Shown here in pieces: positions 25,587 through 33,457 of a DNA stretch of 64,000 nucleotides. The position numbers and the translations under genes were made by a program. The DNA is taken from contig CP048838.1 in the NCBI GenBank assembly GCA_012317185.1, forward strand, positions 2,046,001 through 2,110,000. Direction: 5' to 3'. Within the stretch, counting starts at the first letter, position 1. Each line of letters begins with the position of its first letter. The notes beneath the pieces were generated by a model. That model searched no databases, was not told the origin of the DNA, and saw only the letters and a program-made list of their open reading frames with translations. Source of the DNA: [Clostridium] innocuum. GTDB taxonomy: Bacteria; Bacillota_I; Bacilli_A; Erysipelotrichales; Erysipelotrichaceae.

Positions 25587-26891
25587 ATGCATTATCATTT
25601 CATTGGAATTAAAGGGAGCGGGATGGCATCTCTTGCGACGATCGTTGCAGATCGCGGAGATGAGGTCAGCGGTTCCGATATTGAAAAATATATATTTACC
25701 CAGCAGCCACTGGAGGAGCGTCATATTCCGATTACGTCATTTTCCGCAGATAATATTCATGAGGGAGATACCGTGATTATCGGAAATGCTTTTAATGAAT
25801 CCAATCCGGAGGTGAAAAAAGCCCTGGCTATGGATACTGTGAAAACCTACTGGTATCATGAGTTCCTCGGCAGTCTTGCGAAGGAATACACATCGATATC
25901 CGTAGCGGGTACACATGGCAAAACGACAACGACCGGCATGCTTTCCCACGTAATGAGTCTGGCGGCGCCAACCGGTTATCTGATTGGTGATGGAACCGGA
26001 GAAATGCCGAAGGACAGCCGTTATTTTGTGCTGGAATCCTGTGAGTATCAGCGTCATTTTCTGGCATATAAGCCGGAATATGCCATCATTACCAATATCG
26101 AGCTGGATCATGTCGATTATTATAAGGACATGGAGGACTACTGCGACGCATTTGAAGCCTTTGCGAATCAGATTCAAAAGGGTGTCGTGCTCTTCGGAGA
26201 CGATGCGGCTGTGCGCTCCCTGCATGTGAAAACAGAACATTTATATTACGGCTTAAAGGATCACAACGATGTGCAGGCGGTGCATGTGAAGCAACATGAG
26301 GACGGCATGCAGTTTGATGTGCTGTATCGCAAGAAGCTGTTTGCACATTTTGATCTGCCCTTTGTCGGTAAGCCACTGCTGTGGAACAGTCTGGGCGTTA
26401 TCGCTATCGGTATCATGGAGGGACTGAGCGGGGAATTGCTGCAGGAGGGTCTGCAAAGCTTTCCCGGTGTAAAACGCAGGTTTACAATCGAAGAAAACGG
26501 GGATAATGTATATATCGATGATTATGCACATCACCCCACTGCAGTGAAATATATGATCGAGGCGGCACGCATCAAGTATCCGGGGAAGAAGGTAATTGCC
26601 CTGTTCAAGCCGGATCGCTATTCCCGTATCTATTATTTCATGGATCGCTTTGCGGAAGAGCTGAATCAGGCGGATGAAGTGTATCTGTGTCATTTTCCGG
26701 AGAATGCCGCAAGAGAAGACGGTATTGATATCACGATTTCGGACCTTGCGGATAAATGTGAGAAGGCGACTGTCATCAATGAGGATGAGGAAGCGGCAAG
26801 AATGCTTGCACAGCGCGGTCCGGCCGTATATCTGTTTATGAGCAGCAAGGATATATACAAATTAAAAAATATTGTAAAAACTTTTCAATAG
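25587..26891 (+). CDS. murC: UDP-N-acetylmuramate--L-alanine ligase
   Basis: Adds L-Ala to UDP-MurNAc in peptidoglycan synthesis. The 434-aa Mur ligase shows HFIGIKGSGMASLATI (UDP-binding), the ATP loop VAGTHGKTTTTGML, TNIELDHVDYY and DDYAHHPTAVKYM. I prefer ATG 25587 with GAGGTG 8 bases before. It ends about 50 bases before the DUF948 gene. The murC, DUF948, coiled-coil, ccpA order is as in Bacillus (murC-ytxG-ytxH-...-ccpA). Confidence 0.95.
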   Translation: MHYHFIGIKGSGMASLATIVADRGDEVSGSDIEKYIFTQQPLEERHIPITSFSADNIHEGDTVIIGNAFNESNPEVKKALAMDTVKTYWYHEFLGSLAKEYTSISVAGTHGKTTTTGMLSHVMSLAAPTGYLIGDGTGEMPKDSRYFVLESCEYQRHFLAYKPEYAIITNIELDHVDYYKDMEDYCDAFEAFANQIQKGVVLFGDDAAVRSLHVKTEHLYYGLKDHNDVQAVHVKQHEDGMQFDVLYRKKLFAHFDLPFVGKPLLWNSLGVIAIGIMEGLSGELLQEGLQSFPGVKRRFTIEENGDNVYIDDYAHHPTAVKYMIEAARIKYPGKKVIALFKPDRYSRIYYFMDRFAEELNQADEVYLCHFPENAAREDGIDITISDLADKCEKATVINEDEEAARMLAQRGPAVYLFMSSKDIYKLKNIVKTFQ

Positions 26892-26941
26892 AAGTTGAAA
26901 AAACTTACAAATTGTTTTAGAATAAATAAAGAGGTGTTTCT

Positions 26942-27319
26942 ATGGGTTTAGATCAATTATTGGAATTAACAAGCAGTGTCGCCAGCAAGGCATTGCCGAT
27001 CTGTGGTGTTGTTGTGCTTATTTTCCTCGCTGTTTTTGTAAAGCATCTGATTGTACTGCTGAAAAATGCGAATGATGCCGTTGTGAAAATGTCAAAGACG
27101 CTGGAAACGACAAACCGGCAATTAGAAACACTGGACAAGCCGCTGAATACGCTGAATGAGCTGAGTGAAACGGTAGATTGTGTTCATGAGGCGAGCAAGC
27201 ATGCGGTACGTTCCACTCTGGTAGCTGTCATAGAGAATTTTTCTTCCATCAAGGACTGGGTGTTTGCCGGTATGAAGAAGGAAGACGATCATGATGAAGA
27301 GGATGGAGTGAGTGAATAA
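26942..27319 (+). CDS. DUF948-like membrane protein (YtxG-like)
   Basis: A 125-aa protein with one N-terminal membrane helix (ICGVVVLIFLAVFVKHLIVLL) and a heptad-rich coiled coil (NANDAVVKMSKTLETTNRQL). It ends in an acidic tail. This is the pattern of DUF948/YtxG proteins, which follow murC in Bacillus. GAGGTG precedes the ATG. The function is unknown; the family is linked to general stress. Confidence 0.8.
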   Translation: MGLDQLLELTSSVASKALPICGVVVLIFLAVFVKHLIVLLKNANDAVVKMSKTLETTNRQLETLDKPLNTLNELSETVDCVHEASKHAVRSTLVAVIENFSSIKDWVFAGMKKEDDHDEEDGVSE

Positions 27320-27321
27320 TC

Positions 27322-27870
27322 ATGGATAACGAACGAGAAAAAGAAGTCGAAGATCTGGAACAGAAAGCGAAATTCACCATTATCACCATGGAATGTGACG
27401 ATGATGAGAACGGGCGTTCAAAGAAAATTCTGGATGATGCTGCCAAACAGCTGCAGCGCCTTTTTCAGGAAATGCGTGACTGGCTGAACGAGCATGCGGA
27501 TTCCATGGAAGTGAACGAGCGAATGGAACGTTTGAAACAAGATACACAGAGGCTTCTTGCGACAACACAGAATCGTCTGCAGCGATTTACGCAGCGTGAG
27601 GATGTACAGGCGGGCAGAGAAAAAGCTGCAGCTGCAGCGGATAAGCTTGCAGGCTATGTGCAGGAAGGCATACAGGAGGTTCGCCAAAACGAATATGTAC
27701 GCCGCTCTGTTCATGCTGTCGCGGATACGGTGGATACCATTCGCAATGACGAGCAGGTGAAAAAGGGTGTAAGAAAGCTGAAAAAAGGAACACTGAAGGC
27801 TGCGGAGGCGGCATTTCAGGGACTGAAGCGTGTCTTGGACACAGATGAAGACGACAGTCGGAAGGGATAA
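27322..27870 (+). CDS. Coiled-coil protein in the YtxH position
   Basis: A 182-aa charged helical protein starting 2 bases after the DUF948 gene. It has no membrane helix. Long helices with Arg/Gln/Glu heptads (MERLKQDTQRLLATTQNRL) and Ala-rich segments suggest a coiled coil. Position matches ytxH of Bacillus, but YtxH carries a membrane helix and this protein does not. Unknown function. Confidence 0.75.
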   Translation: MDNEREKEVEDLEQKAKFTIITMECDDDENGRSKKILDDAAKQLQRLFQEMRDWLNEHADSMEVNERMERLKQDTQRLLATTQNRLQRFTQREDVQAGREKAAAAADKLAGYVQEGIQEVRQNEYVRRSVHAVADTVDTIRNDEQVKKGVRKLKKGTLKAAEAAFQGLKRVLDTDEDDSRKG

Positions 27871-27876
27871 CAGGTT

Positions 27877-28872
27877 ATGAAAAGAATTACGATTTATGAT
27901 GTAGCAAAGGAAGCCGATGTATCTCTGGCAACAGTATCCCGTGTAATCAACGGTTCAGAGGTCGTGCGTGAGGATACCCGTATCAAGGTACAGGAAGCTA
28001 TAGAAAAGCTGGGCTACAAGCCGAATGCAATCGCACAGGGACTGGCATTGCAGAAAACCACAACGATTGCGCTGATTGTTCCGGAGGCAAGCTATTTCTA
28101 TACCGGACAGATCATCAATGGTCTGATCGATGTGGCAAAAATATATAAATACAACATCATGCTGCATACCACAACCGAGGGTATCACGGAGATGAACGAT
28201 ATCATTGAAAATATCATCAAATCCCGTGTGGACGGTGTTGTGATTTTCAATGACAAGCTGAATAAGGAAGAATTGAACCAGCTGACCAGATATCAGGTAC
28301 CGATCGTTGTCATCGGTAATAAGATGAGTGATGATACCGTGGGCAGCGTCTACGTGGATTATGCGAACCTTGTATATGAATATGCAAGCGGCTGCATCAA
28401 GCAAGGCAAGAAAAATATTGCACTGGTGGAGGACCGCAAGAACCCGCAGATGATCAAGCAGCTGCTGGACGGCTTAAACAGAGCATTTGAAGAACAGGGG
28501 ATGAAATTTGAAAGCTTTATTCAGATTCCAAAGGAATACCGTTCCTCCTATCTGTTCCTGAAGGAATACATGAAGCAGGGAATTCGCCATGATGTCGTGA
28601 TTACCTATCGTGATTCCCAGGCGATGGCCGTGATGAATACTGCAAAGGAAGCAGGTATCAGTATTCCGGATGAAATGGAATTGATCTGTATTCTGGACAG
28701 CAAATACAATGCAATGGCACGTCCGCAGATTTCCGGATTTAAGATTCCGGATTATGATTTAGGAGCTGTGGCAATGCGTCTGTTGACAAAGATGCTGCAC
28801 GATGAAAACGAAGTTACCGATAAGGAAATCGAGCTGAGCTATATCTATACACCGAGAAAATCTACAAAATAG
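27877..28872 (+). CDS. ccpA: LacI-family regulator, catabolite control protein A
   Basis: A 331-aa LacI-family regulator. The N-terminal helix-turn-helix and hinge read TIYDVAKEADVSLATVSRVI and VQEAIEKLGYKPNA, very close to CcpA. The rest is a periplasmic-binding-protein fold. CcpA with HPr-Ser46-P binds cre sites to repress or activate carbon genes. The neighbourhood after murC and the YtxG/YtxH-like pair is that of Bacillus ccpA, which strengthens the call over other LacI regulators. A cre-like site is seen at 59819 in this window. Confidence 0.88.
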   Translation: MKRITIYDVAKEADVSLATVSRVINGSEVVREDTRIKVQEAIEKLGYKPNAIAQGLALQKTTTIALIVPEASYFYTGQIINGLIDVAKIYKYNIMLHTTTEGITEMNDIIENIIKSRVDGVVIFNDKLNKEELNQLTRYQVPIVVIGNKMSDDTVGSVYVDYANLVYEYASGCIKQGKKNIALVEDRKNPQMIKQLLDGLNRAFEEQGMKFESFIQIPKEYRSSYLFLKEYMKQGIRHDVVITYRDSQAMAVMNTAKEAGISIPDEMELICILDSKYNAMARPQISGFKIPDYDLGAVAMRLLTKMLHDENEVTDKEIELSYIYTPRKSTK

Positions 28873-28874
28873 GA

Positions 28875-28903
28875 TTGACAATTTTTACAATAACAGATAT
28901 CCT
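28875..28903 (+). promoter_or_regulatory. Sigma-A promoter of tyrS T-box
   Basis: TTGACA (28875-28880) and TATCCT (28898-28903) with a 17-base spacer, directly after ccpA. Confidence 0.75.
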
Positions 28904-28914
28904 GAATAAGGAAA

Positions 28915-29120
28915 GCGTTGATAAGAAAAGAGCTTGGGGATAATCCCTTCAGAGAGCGGCTGGCTGGTGAAAAGCTGCGGGATGCCTTGAGAAATACACC
29001 TTGGAGCTGTCTACTGCAAAGGTAGACCGGACTGCCCCGTTATGGCATTGAGTGCTTCTGTAAAGAAGAACTAAGGTGGTACCACGCTATGTTGCGTCCT
29101 TGGATGACAGGGACGTTTTT
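28915..29120 (+). promoter_or_regulatory. T-box riboswitch, tyrosine specific
   Basis: Tyr-tRNA-sensing T-box leader of tyrS. The AGAGAG/GGCTGGTG-type base of stem I is near 28950-28970. The specifier triplet UAC (Tyr) is at 28995-28997, in AAATACACCTTGGAGCTG. The T-box core AAGGTGGTACCACG is at 29073-29086. The terminator pairs CGTCC 29095-29099 with GGACG 29111-29115 followed by eight or so T. Uncharged tRNA-Tyr should favour antitermination. Confidence 0.95.
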
Positions 29121-29143
29121 TTATTTCAGAAAGGAAGACGATG

Positions 29144-30376
29144 ATGAAATTATTTGATGAATTGAAATACCGCGGACTGATCAATGATGTGACAAGTCCA
29201 CAGCTGGAAGAGAAACTGAACAACGGAGGACTGACCTTCTATATCGGAACCGATCCGACCGGTGATTCCCTGCATATCGGACACTACTCCTCTTTGCTGT
29301 GTGCAAAACGATTAAAGGAGCATGGGCACCACCCAATCATGCTGGTTGGAGGCGCAACCGGATTTATCGGTGATCCGAAGGCAAGCGGTGAACGCAATAT
29401 GCTGACAAAGGAAGTGCTGGAGCACAATTACCAGTGTCTGAGCAAGCAGATTGAAGCGCTGTTCGGCTTTGAAATGGTCAATAATCTGGATTGGACAAAG
29501 GATATTTCCGTGATTGATTTCCTGCGGGATTATGGAAAATACTTCAATGTCAACTACATGATCAACAAGGAAACGGTAAAACGCCGTCTGGATGCCGGTA
29601 TCAGCTATACGGAATTCTCCTACATGATTTTACAGGCACTGGACTTTTTACATCTGTATGAGGATAAGGGGTGTACACTGCAGCTTGGCGGACAGGATCA
29701 GTGGGGAAATATCACAAGCGGTCTGGAGCTGATTCGCAAGAAGCATGGTGCGGATGTGGAGTGCTATGGACTGACGATGCCGCTGATTACCAAGGCTGAC
29801 GGTACGAAATTTGGAAAGAGTGAGTCCGGTACGGTATGGCTGGATAAACATAAAACAAGTGCGTATGAAATGTATCAGTTCCTCGTAAATTCCGAGGATG
29901 AAAAGGTAATTGATTACCTGAAGAAGCTGACCTTCCTGAGCAAGGAGGAAATCGACGCACTGGAGGAAAAGGTGAAAACCGAGCCGCATTTCAGAGAGGC
30001 ACAGAAAACACTGGCGAAAGAGGTTGTTACCTTCCTGCATGGGGAGGAGGAATACAACAAGGCGTTAAAAATCACCAACGCGCTGTTTAAGGGAAATATC
30101 AAGGAGCTGGATGCAGGAGAGCTGCAGGATGCTTTGAAGGGCTTTGAAGCCGCGGAAATTGCTGATGAGCTGACTCTGACGGATACACTGGTGCAGGCCG
30201 GTATTGCAAGCAGCAAGCGGGAAGCCAGAGAATGGATCAATCAGGGCTCTATTCAGATCAACGGGGATAAGGTGAAGGATGTGGAGTTTATCGTATCCTC
30301 TAAAAATGCCATCTCGAAGGGACGTACACTGATCAAAAAGGGAAAACGGAATTATTTTGTGATTTCACAGAAATAG
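29144..30376 (+). CDS. tyrS: Tyrosyl-tRNA synthetase
   Basis: Class I synthetase of about 410 aa. It has the HIGH motif (DSLHIGHYSSLL), the KMSKS-type loop KFGKSESG, and a C-terminal S4 RNA-binding domain (AGIASSKREAREWINQGSI). Either ATG 29141 or 29144 fits the AAGGAAG site; 29144 gives the better spacing. The Tyr T-box in front confirms the amino-acid specificity. A strong terminator follows. Confidence 0.97.
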   Translation: MKLFDELKYRGLINDVTSPQLEEKLNNGGLTFYIGTDPTGDSLHIGHYSSLLCAKRLKEHGHHPIMLVGGATGFIGDPKASGERNMLTKEVLEHNYQCLSKQIEALFGFEMVNNLDWTKDISVIDFLRDYGKYFNVNYMINKETVKRRLDAGISYTEFSYMILQALDFLHLYEDKGCTLQLGGQDQWGNITSGLELIRKKHGADVECYGLTMPLITKADGTKFGKSESGTVWLDKHKTSAYEMYQFLVNSEDEKVIDYLKKLTFLSKEEIDALEEKVKTEPHFREAQKTLAKEVVTFLHGEEEYNKALKITNALFKGNIKELDAGELQDALKGFEAAEIADELTLTDTLVQAGIASSKREAREWINQGSIQINGDKVKDVEFIVSSKNAISKGRTLIKKGKRNYFVISQK

Positions 30377-30393
30377 AGCTGAGAAAAGAAGAT

Positions 30394-30437
30394 AGCAGAC
30401 TGCAGTACGAAGAATCTATTGCAGTCTGCTTTTTTTG
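30394..30437 (+). terminator. Intrinsic terminator after tyrS
   Basis: AGCAGACTGCA (30394-30404) pairs perfectly with TGCAGTCTGCT (30420-30430), followed by a T-run. Confidence 0.9.
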
Positions 30438-30482
30438 TGAAGCCTTGATGAATTACGACACGAAATTCCTTCTATTTCTATG

Positions 30483-30519
30483 CGCAAACGGCTTTCCTAA
30501 TGGCAAAAGCCTGTTTGCG
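30483..30519. repeat. Inverted repeat upstream of dpaA
   Basis: CGCAAACGGCTTT (30483-30495) pairs with AAAGCCTGTTTGCG (30506-30519), a 13-bp stem with one bulge. No T-run follows. It ends 27 bases before the dpaA GTG and may be an operator or leader hairpin. Confidence 0.55.
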
Positions 30520-30546
30520 ACATACAATGGCGTAAGGAGGGATAGT

Positions 30547-31320
30547 GTGAAAATTGCAGTGATATGCAGTGATGAAAGAATGATACAGGTATATGACAAT
30601 CTGTCCAGGGACTTTATGGTAGATCGTCTGGATGCACAAACGGATTTCCTGAATCTACCACAGTATCAGGCAGTGGTCTTCCCGGTAAAGGGCGTCGATG
30701 AGTTTGGATATGTCCGCATACAGGAACAGGCGATTCACATACCGCACGCCTTTTACGAAATGCAGGGTAAGGATTGTCTGTTGTTTTGCGGAATTCGAAA
30801 TGCAGTGCTGGATGCTCTGCCGCAGCGAAAAATCTATTACATGCTGGAGGAGAGCGTGATTCATGAAAATGCGGTATTGACGGCTGAGGGTGTGCTGAAT
30901 GAGCTGATCAGCTGTATCTGTAAGAGCATTTACGATATACAGGTCGATATTGTCGGATATGGTCATTGCGGACAGGTGATTTATGACATGCTGAAGAATT
31001 TGCATGTCCGTGTTCGCATCATACGAAGGGATTGTAAAAAGGAGGGGGACTTTCTGCCGGTTCGTGATTGGGAAACCTGCGGTGATGTTATCATCCATAC
31101 GGCAACGGGTGTCATGATTGCACCATCCAGAATGCGCAGCTGGAAAAACAAGCCGGTCATCATCGATATATCCACACCGGATCTGATTGATCTCAAGGCG
31201 GCACATGAGGAAGGTATTACCGTGATCAAGGCGGGAAATCTGCCGGGACGCTTTGCCTGCATCAGTGCAGGAAATATTATCGCGGAATGTATAAGGGGGA
31301 AACTGAACAATGGAAAATAA
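30547..31320 (+). CDS. dpaA: Dipicolinate synthase subunit A (GTG start)
   Basis: SpoVFA subunit; with DpaB it oxidises the DapA product to dipicolinic acid in the mother cell, the core Ca-chelate of spores. The 257-aa protein has a Rossmann nucleotide site DIVGYGHCGQVIYDML and the helix GVLNELISCICKSI. GTG 30547 is chosen because AAGGAGG lies 6 bases before it; the frame is open upstream from 30445 but across the inverted repeat. It overlaps dpaB by 11 bases. Confidence 0.92.
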   Translation: MKIAVICSDERMIQVYDNLSRDFMVDRLDAQTDFLNLPQYQAVVFPVKGVDEFGYVRIQEQAIHIPHAFYEMQGKDCLLFCGIRNAVLDALPQRKIYYMLEESVIHENAVLTAEGVLNELISCICKSIYDIQVDIVGYGHCGQVIYDMLKNLHVRVRIIRRDCKKEGDFLPVRDWETCGDVIIHTATGVMIAPSRMRSWKNKPVIIDISTPDLIDLKAAHEEGITVIKAGNLPGRFACISAGNIIAECIRGKLNNGK

Positions 31321-31888
31321 ACGCATTCTGTTCGGTATCTGCGGCTCTTTCTGTAACCATGCGGCAGTTCTCGAGCAGCTGACAGCACTGTGTGAGCGCA
31401 ACGATGTGACGGCTGTCGTCAGTGAAAATGTATATACGTGCTCCACCCGTTTTTTCGATAAGGACGTATTCCTGGGAAAAGTAAAGGATGTGACAAAACA
31501 CGACATCATCCATACAATCGTGGAAGCAGAGAAAGTTGGGCCGGCAAACGCATATGATATAATGGTGATTGCACCCATGACAGCCACTGTTGCAGCAAAG
31601 ATGGCACATGGTATTTACGATCATCCGGTTACACTGTCTGCAAAGGCCATGATTCGCAATCAGCGGAATATCGTATTCGGCATCGCGACGAATGACGGTC
31701 TGGGAATCAGCGGGGTGAATATCTTTTCTCTGATCAATATGAAGCATTTTTATATCATACCGTTTCGACAGGATGCCCCTTTTTCCAAGGAGCGAAGCAT
31801 TGTGTCCGACTGGGAGCTGATGGAGCAGACGATGGATCAGGCCTTAAACGACAGACAGCTGCAGCCAATCTTACTGGGAGGCAGATAA
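31310..31888 (+). CDS. dpaB: Dipicolinate synthase subunit B
   Basis: SpoVFB, a 192-aa flavoprotein-type subunit of dipicolinate synthase. The N-terminus reads RILFGICGSFCNHAAVLEQL and the FMN-binding-like block is VIAPMTATVAAKMAHGIYD. It overlaps dpaA and is 3 bases before dapA, so the three are one sporulation operon. Mother-cell sigma-K control is expected from the family. Confidence 0.93.
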   Translation: MENKRILFGICGSFCNHAAVLEQLTALCERNDVTAVVSENVYTCSTRFFDKDVFLGKVKDVTKHDIIHTIVEAEKVGPANAYDIMVIAPMTATVAAKMAHGIYDHPVTLSAKAMIRNQRNIVFGIATNDGLGISGVNIFSLINMKHFYIIPFRQDAPFSKERSIVSDWELMEQTMDQALNDRQLQPILLGGR

Positions 31889-31891
31889 ACT

Positions 31892-32758
31892 ATGAAAAAA
31901 CTGATGGTTGCTTTGGTTACACCGTTTACCAGGGATAACAAAGTGGACTACAAATCGATGGACCGCATCCTTCACCGGCTTTTGAAGGAGGGGTGCGACG
32001 GCTTCATCGTATGCGGGACAACGGCAGAAACACCGACACTCTCTCATAACGAGAAGCTTTCCATTCTTCGCCATGTCATCAAACGCGTGAAGCATCGCGC
32101 AGAGATATGGTATGGCTGCGGCAGCAATGATACAGCTGCGACGATTCTGGCATGCAGGGAGGCGCAGAAGGAGGCAATTGACGGTGTATTGATTGTAACG
32201 CCGTATTACAGCAAGCCGAATGCCGCCGGGCTGTATGCCCATTATGACGCAGTTGCTTCTGCTGTGGATACGAACATCATGCTGTATAACGTACCATCGA
32301 GAACCGGGGTGGAGCTTACCTATGAAACCGTACATGCCCTTATTGAGAAGCACAGGAACATAACAGCATTAAAGCAGGCCTGTTCCAATCTGGATATGGT
32401 GCGCAGGCTGAAGCAGCAGCATCCGAATTTTCTGATTTACAGCGGGGAGGACGGCTTCTTCGATGAGGGTCTTGATGCCGGTATGGATGGACTTATCTCC
32501 GTCATGGGTCATGTATGCATGAAGGAGCTGCGGATTTTCTGCGATGATGAGCGCGTCGATAACAGAATGCGCAGGAGGCTCTATGAGCTGGCGTCTTTGA
32601 CATTTACAGAAGCATCGCCGGCACCGGTGAAATATATGCTGCATCTGCAGGATGAGTGTGAAAATATCCTGCGATTGCCACTGGTCGCTGTCAGTGAAGC
32701 AGCAGAAAACAGAATTCAGGAGTATTTTACGAAAAATCGACACCGACTGAAGGATTGA
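31892..32758 (+). CDS. dapA: Dihydrodipicolinate synthase (spore operon copy)
   Basis: Condenses pyruvate and aspartate semialdehyde, giving the DpaAB substrate. The 288-aa TIM barrel has the Schiff-base Lys in ALKQACSNL (about 159), Tyr in YNVPSRTG and the substrate loop CGTTAETPTLS. That loop is normally GTTGE; here it is GTTAE, a Gly-to-Ala change. As the last gene after dpaAB it is a spore-dedicated copy. The Bacillus operon also has asd and lysC between, absent here. Confidence 0.9.
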   Translation: MKKLMVALVTPFTRDNKVDYKSMDRILHRLLKEGCDGFIVCGTTAETPTLSHNEKLSILRHVIKRVKHRAEIWYGCGSNDTAATILACREAQKEAIDGVLIVTPYYSKPNAAGLYAHYDAVASAVDTNIMLYNVPSRTGVELTYETVHALIEKHRNITALKQACSNLDMVRRLKQQHPNFLIYSGEDGFFDEGLDAGMDGLISVMGHVCMKELRIFCDDERVDNRMRRRLYELASLTFTEASPAPVKYMLHLQDECENILRLPLVAVSEAAENRIQEYFTKNRHRLKD

Positions 32759-32784
32759 GCTGATAGGATGGAATCGGTGATACA

Positions 32785-32964
32785 ATGGTACAGATCAAGG
32801 TGTTTGATGAGGAGCATGAGGATGATTTGACAGAGGCGGTCAATGTCTGGCTTCAGGAGCATGCGGATATCCGTCTGCTGGATATAAAGTTCTCAACAGC
32901 CGTGAGTGATTTTGAAGAGGAACAGATTTACTGTTTCAGTGCGATGGTGATTTTCAGCACATAG
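32785..32964 (+). CDS. cse60: Sporulation protein Cse60
   Basis: A 59-aa frame from ATG 32785 to TAG 32964. It reads VQIKVFDEEHEDDLTEAVN near the start and EEQIYCFSAMVIFST at the end. This is a close match to the small sporulation protein Cse60 (DUF2758), made in the mother cell under sigma-E in Bacillus. It starts 26 bases after dapA. A GGTGAT-like weak site precedes it. Confidence 0.85.
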   Translation: MVQIKVFDEEHEDDLTEAVNVWLQEHADIRLLDIKFSTAVSDFEEEQIYCFSAMVIFST

Positions 32965-33007
32965 ATTTCAGACAATGGTTCATACTAACAGCGTGGAGGT
33001 GTAAACC

Positions 33008-33172
33008 ATGCAGAAAAAAACCGAAATTTTATGCAGCGTACACAATTGTGTTTATAACAAGGATGCATGCTGTAACGCAGAAACCATCAGCGTATGCTGT
33101 GATAACTGTGTTCATCCAAATGATTGTCACGAAACGGAATGCAAATCCTTCCGCTGCAGATGTACAAAATAA
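33008..33172 (+). CDS. Small cysteine-rich DUF1540 protein
   Basis: A 54-aa protein with 10 cysteines. It begins KTEILCSVHNCVYNKDACC and ends CHETECKSFRCRC, the Cys spacing of the DUF1540 family. These are probably metal-binding small proteins common in spore formers; the function is unknown. GTGGAGGTG is well placed before the ATG. A terminator overlaps the stop codon. Confidence 0.85.
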   Translation: MQKKTEILCSVHNCVYNKDACCNAETISVCCDNCVHPNDCHETECKSFRCRCTK

Positions 33173-33200
33173 AACAGTCCCCGGGGCTGTTTTATTTTCG
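33171..33200 (+). terminator. Terminator after the DUF1540 gene
   Basis: AAAACAG (33171-33177) pairs with CTGTTTT (33187-33193), then ATTTT. Confidence 0.7.
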
Positions 33201-33219
33201 TTGTTTCTTATGAGGTGCT

Positions 33220-33277
33220 ATGGGTATGGTCATGTACAGTACACTGGACACTGTTTAAATGACATACGCATACCCAT
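33220..33277. repeat. Nested inverted repeats in an intergenic region
   Basis: ATGGGTATG (33220-33228) pairs with CATACCCAT (33269-33277). Inside, ACAGT (33236-33240) pairs with ACTGT (33250-33254). The stretch 33200-33382 holds no gene that I can support. CGCATAC is repeated again near 33296. Confidence 0.45.
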
Positions 33278-33382
33278 ACGCAGTCGATTCGTATTCGCAT
33301 ACATATCGAAAAGAGCCTGCACCTTCTTATCCGGCTGCATGGCAGCGGTTGGCTGTTAAAATATGGAAAGCGGGTGAAATGC

Positions 33383-33411
33383 TTGCAGGAACAGGAGCGA
33401 TTTGCTATAAT
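33383..33411 (+). promoter_or_regulatory. Promoter of the iron-siderophore ABC operon
   Basis: TTGCAG (33383-33388) and TATAAT (33406-33411) with a 17-base spacer; TGC before TATAAT also gives an extended -10. Confidence 0.8.
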
Positions 33412-33422
33412 GGCACACGTAA

Positions 33423-33438
33423 GTTAGAATAAGCTAAC
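33423..33438. promoter_or_regulatory. Operator candidate of the iron-siderophore operon
   Basis: GTTAG (33423-33427) and CTAAC (33434-33438) form an inverted repeat 12 bases after the -10, that is at the start of the transcript. Position suits a repressor such as a DtxR- or Fur-like metal regulator. No exact known box was matched. Confidence 0.45.
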
Positions 33439-33457
33439 AGAATGAAGGAGGACATCT

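Noticed and set aside
30521..30529. Sigma-K-like -10 (CATACAATG) before dpaA
   Set aside because: No AC-type -35 at the right distance, and one -10 mismatch; too weak to list.
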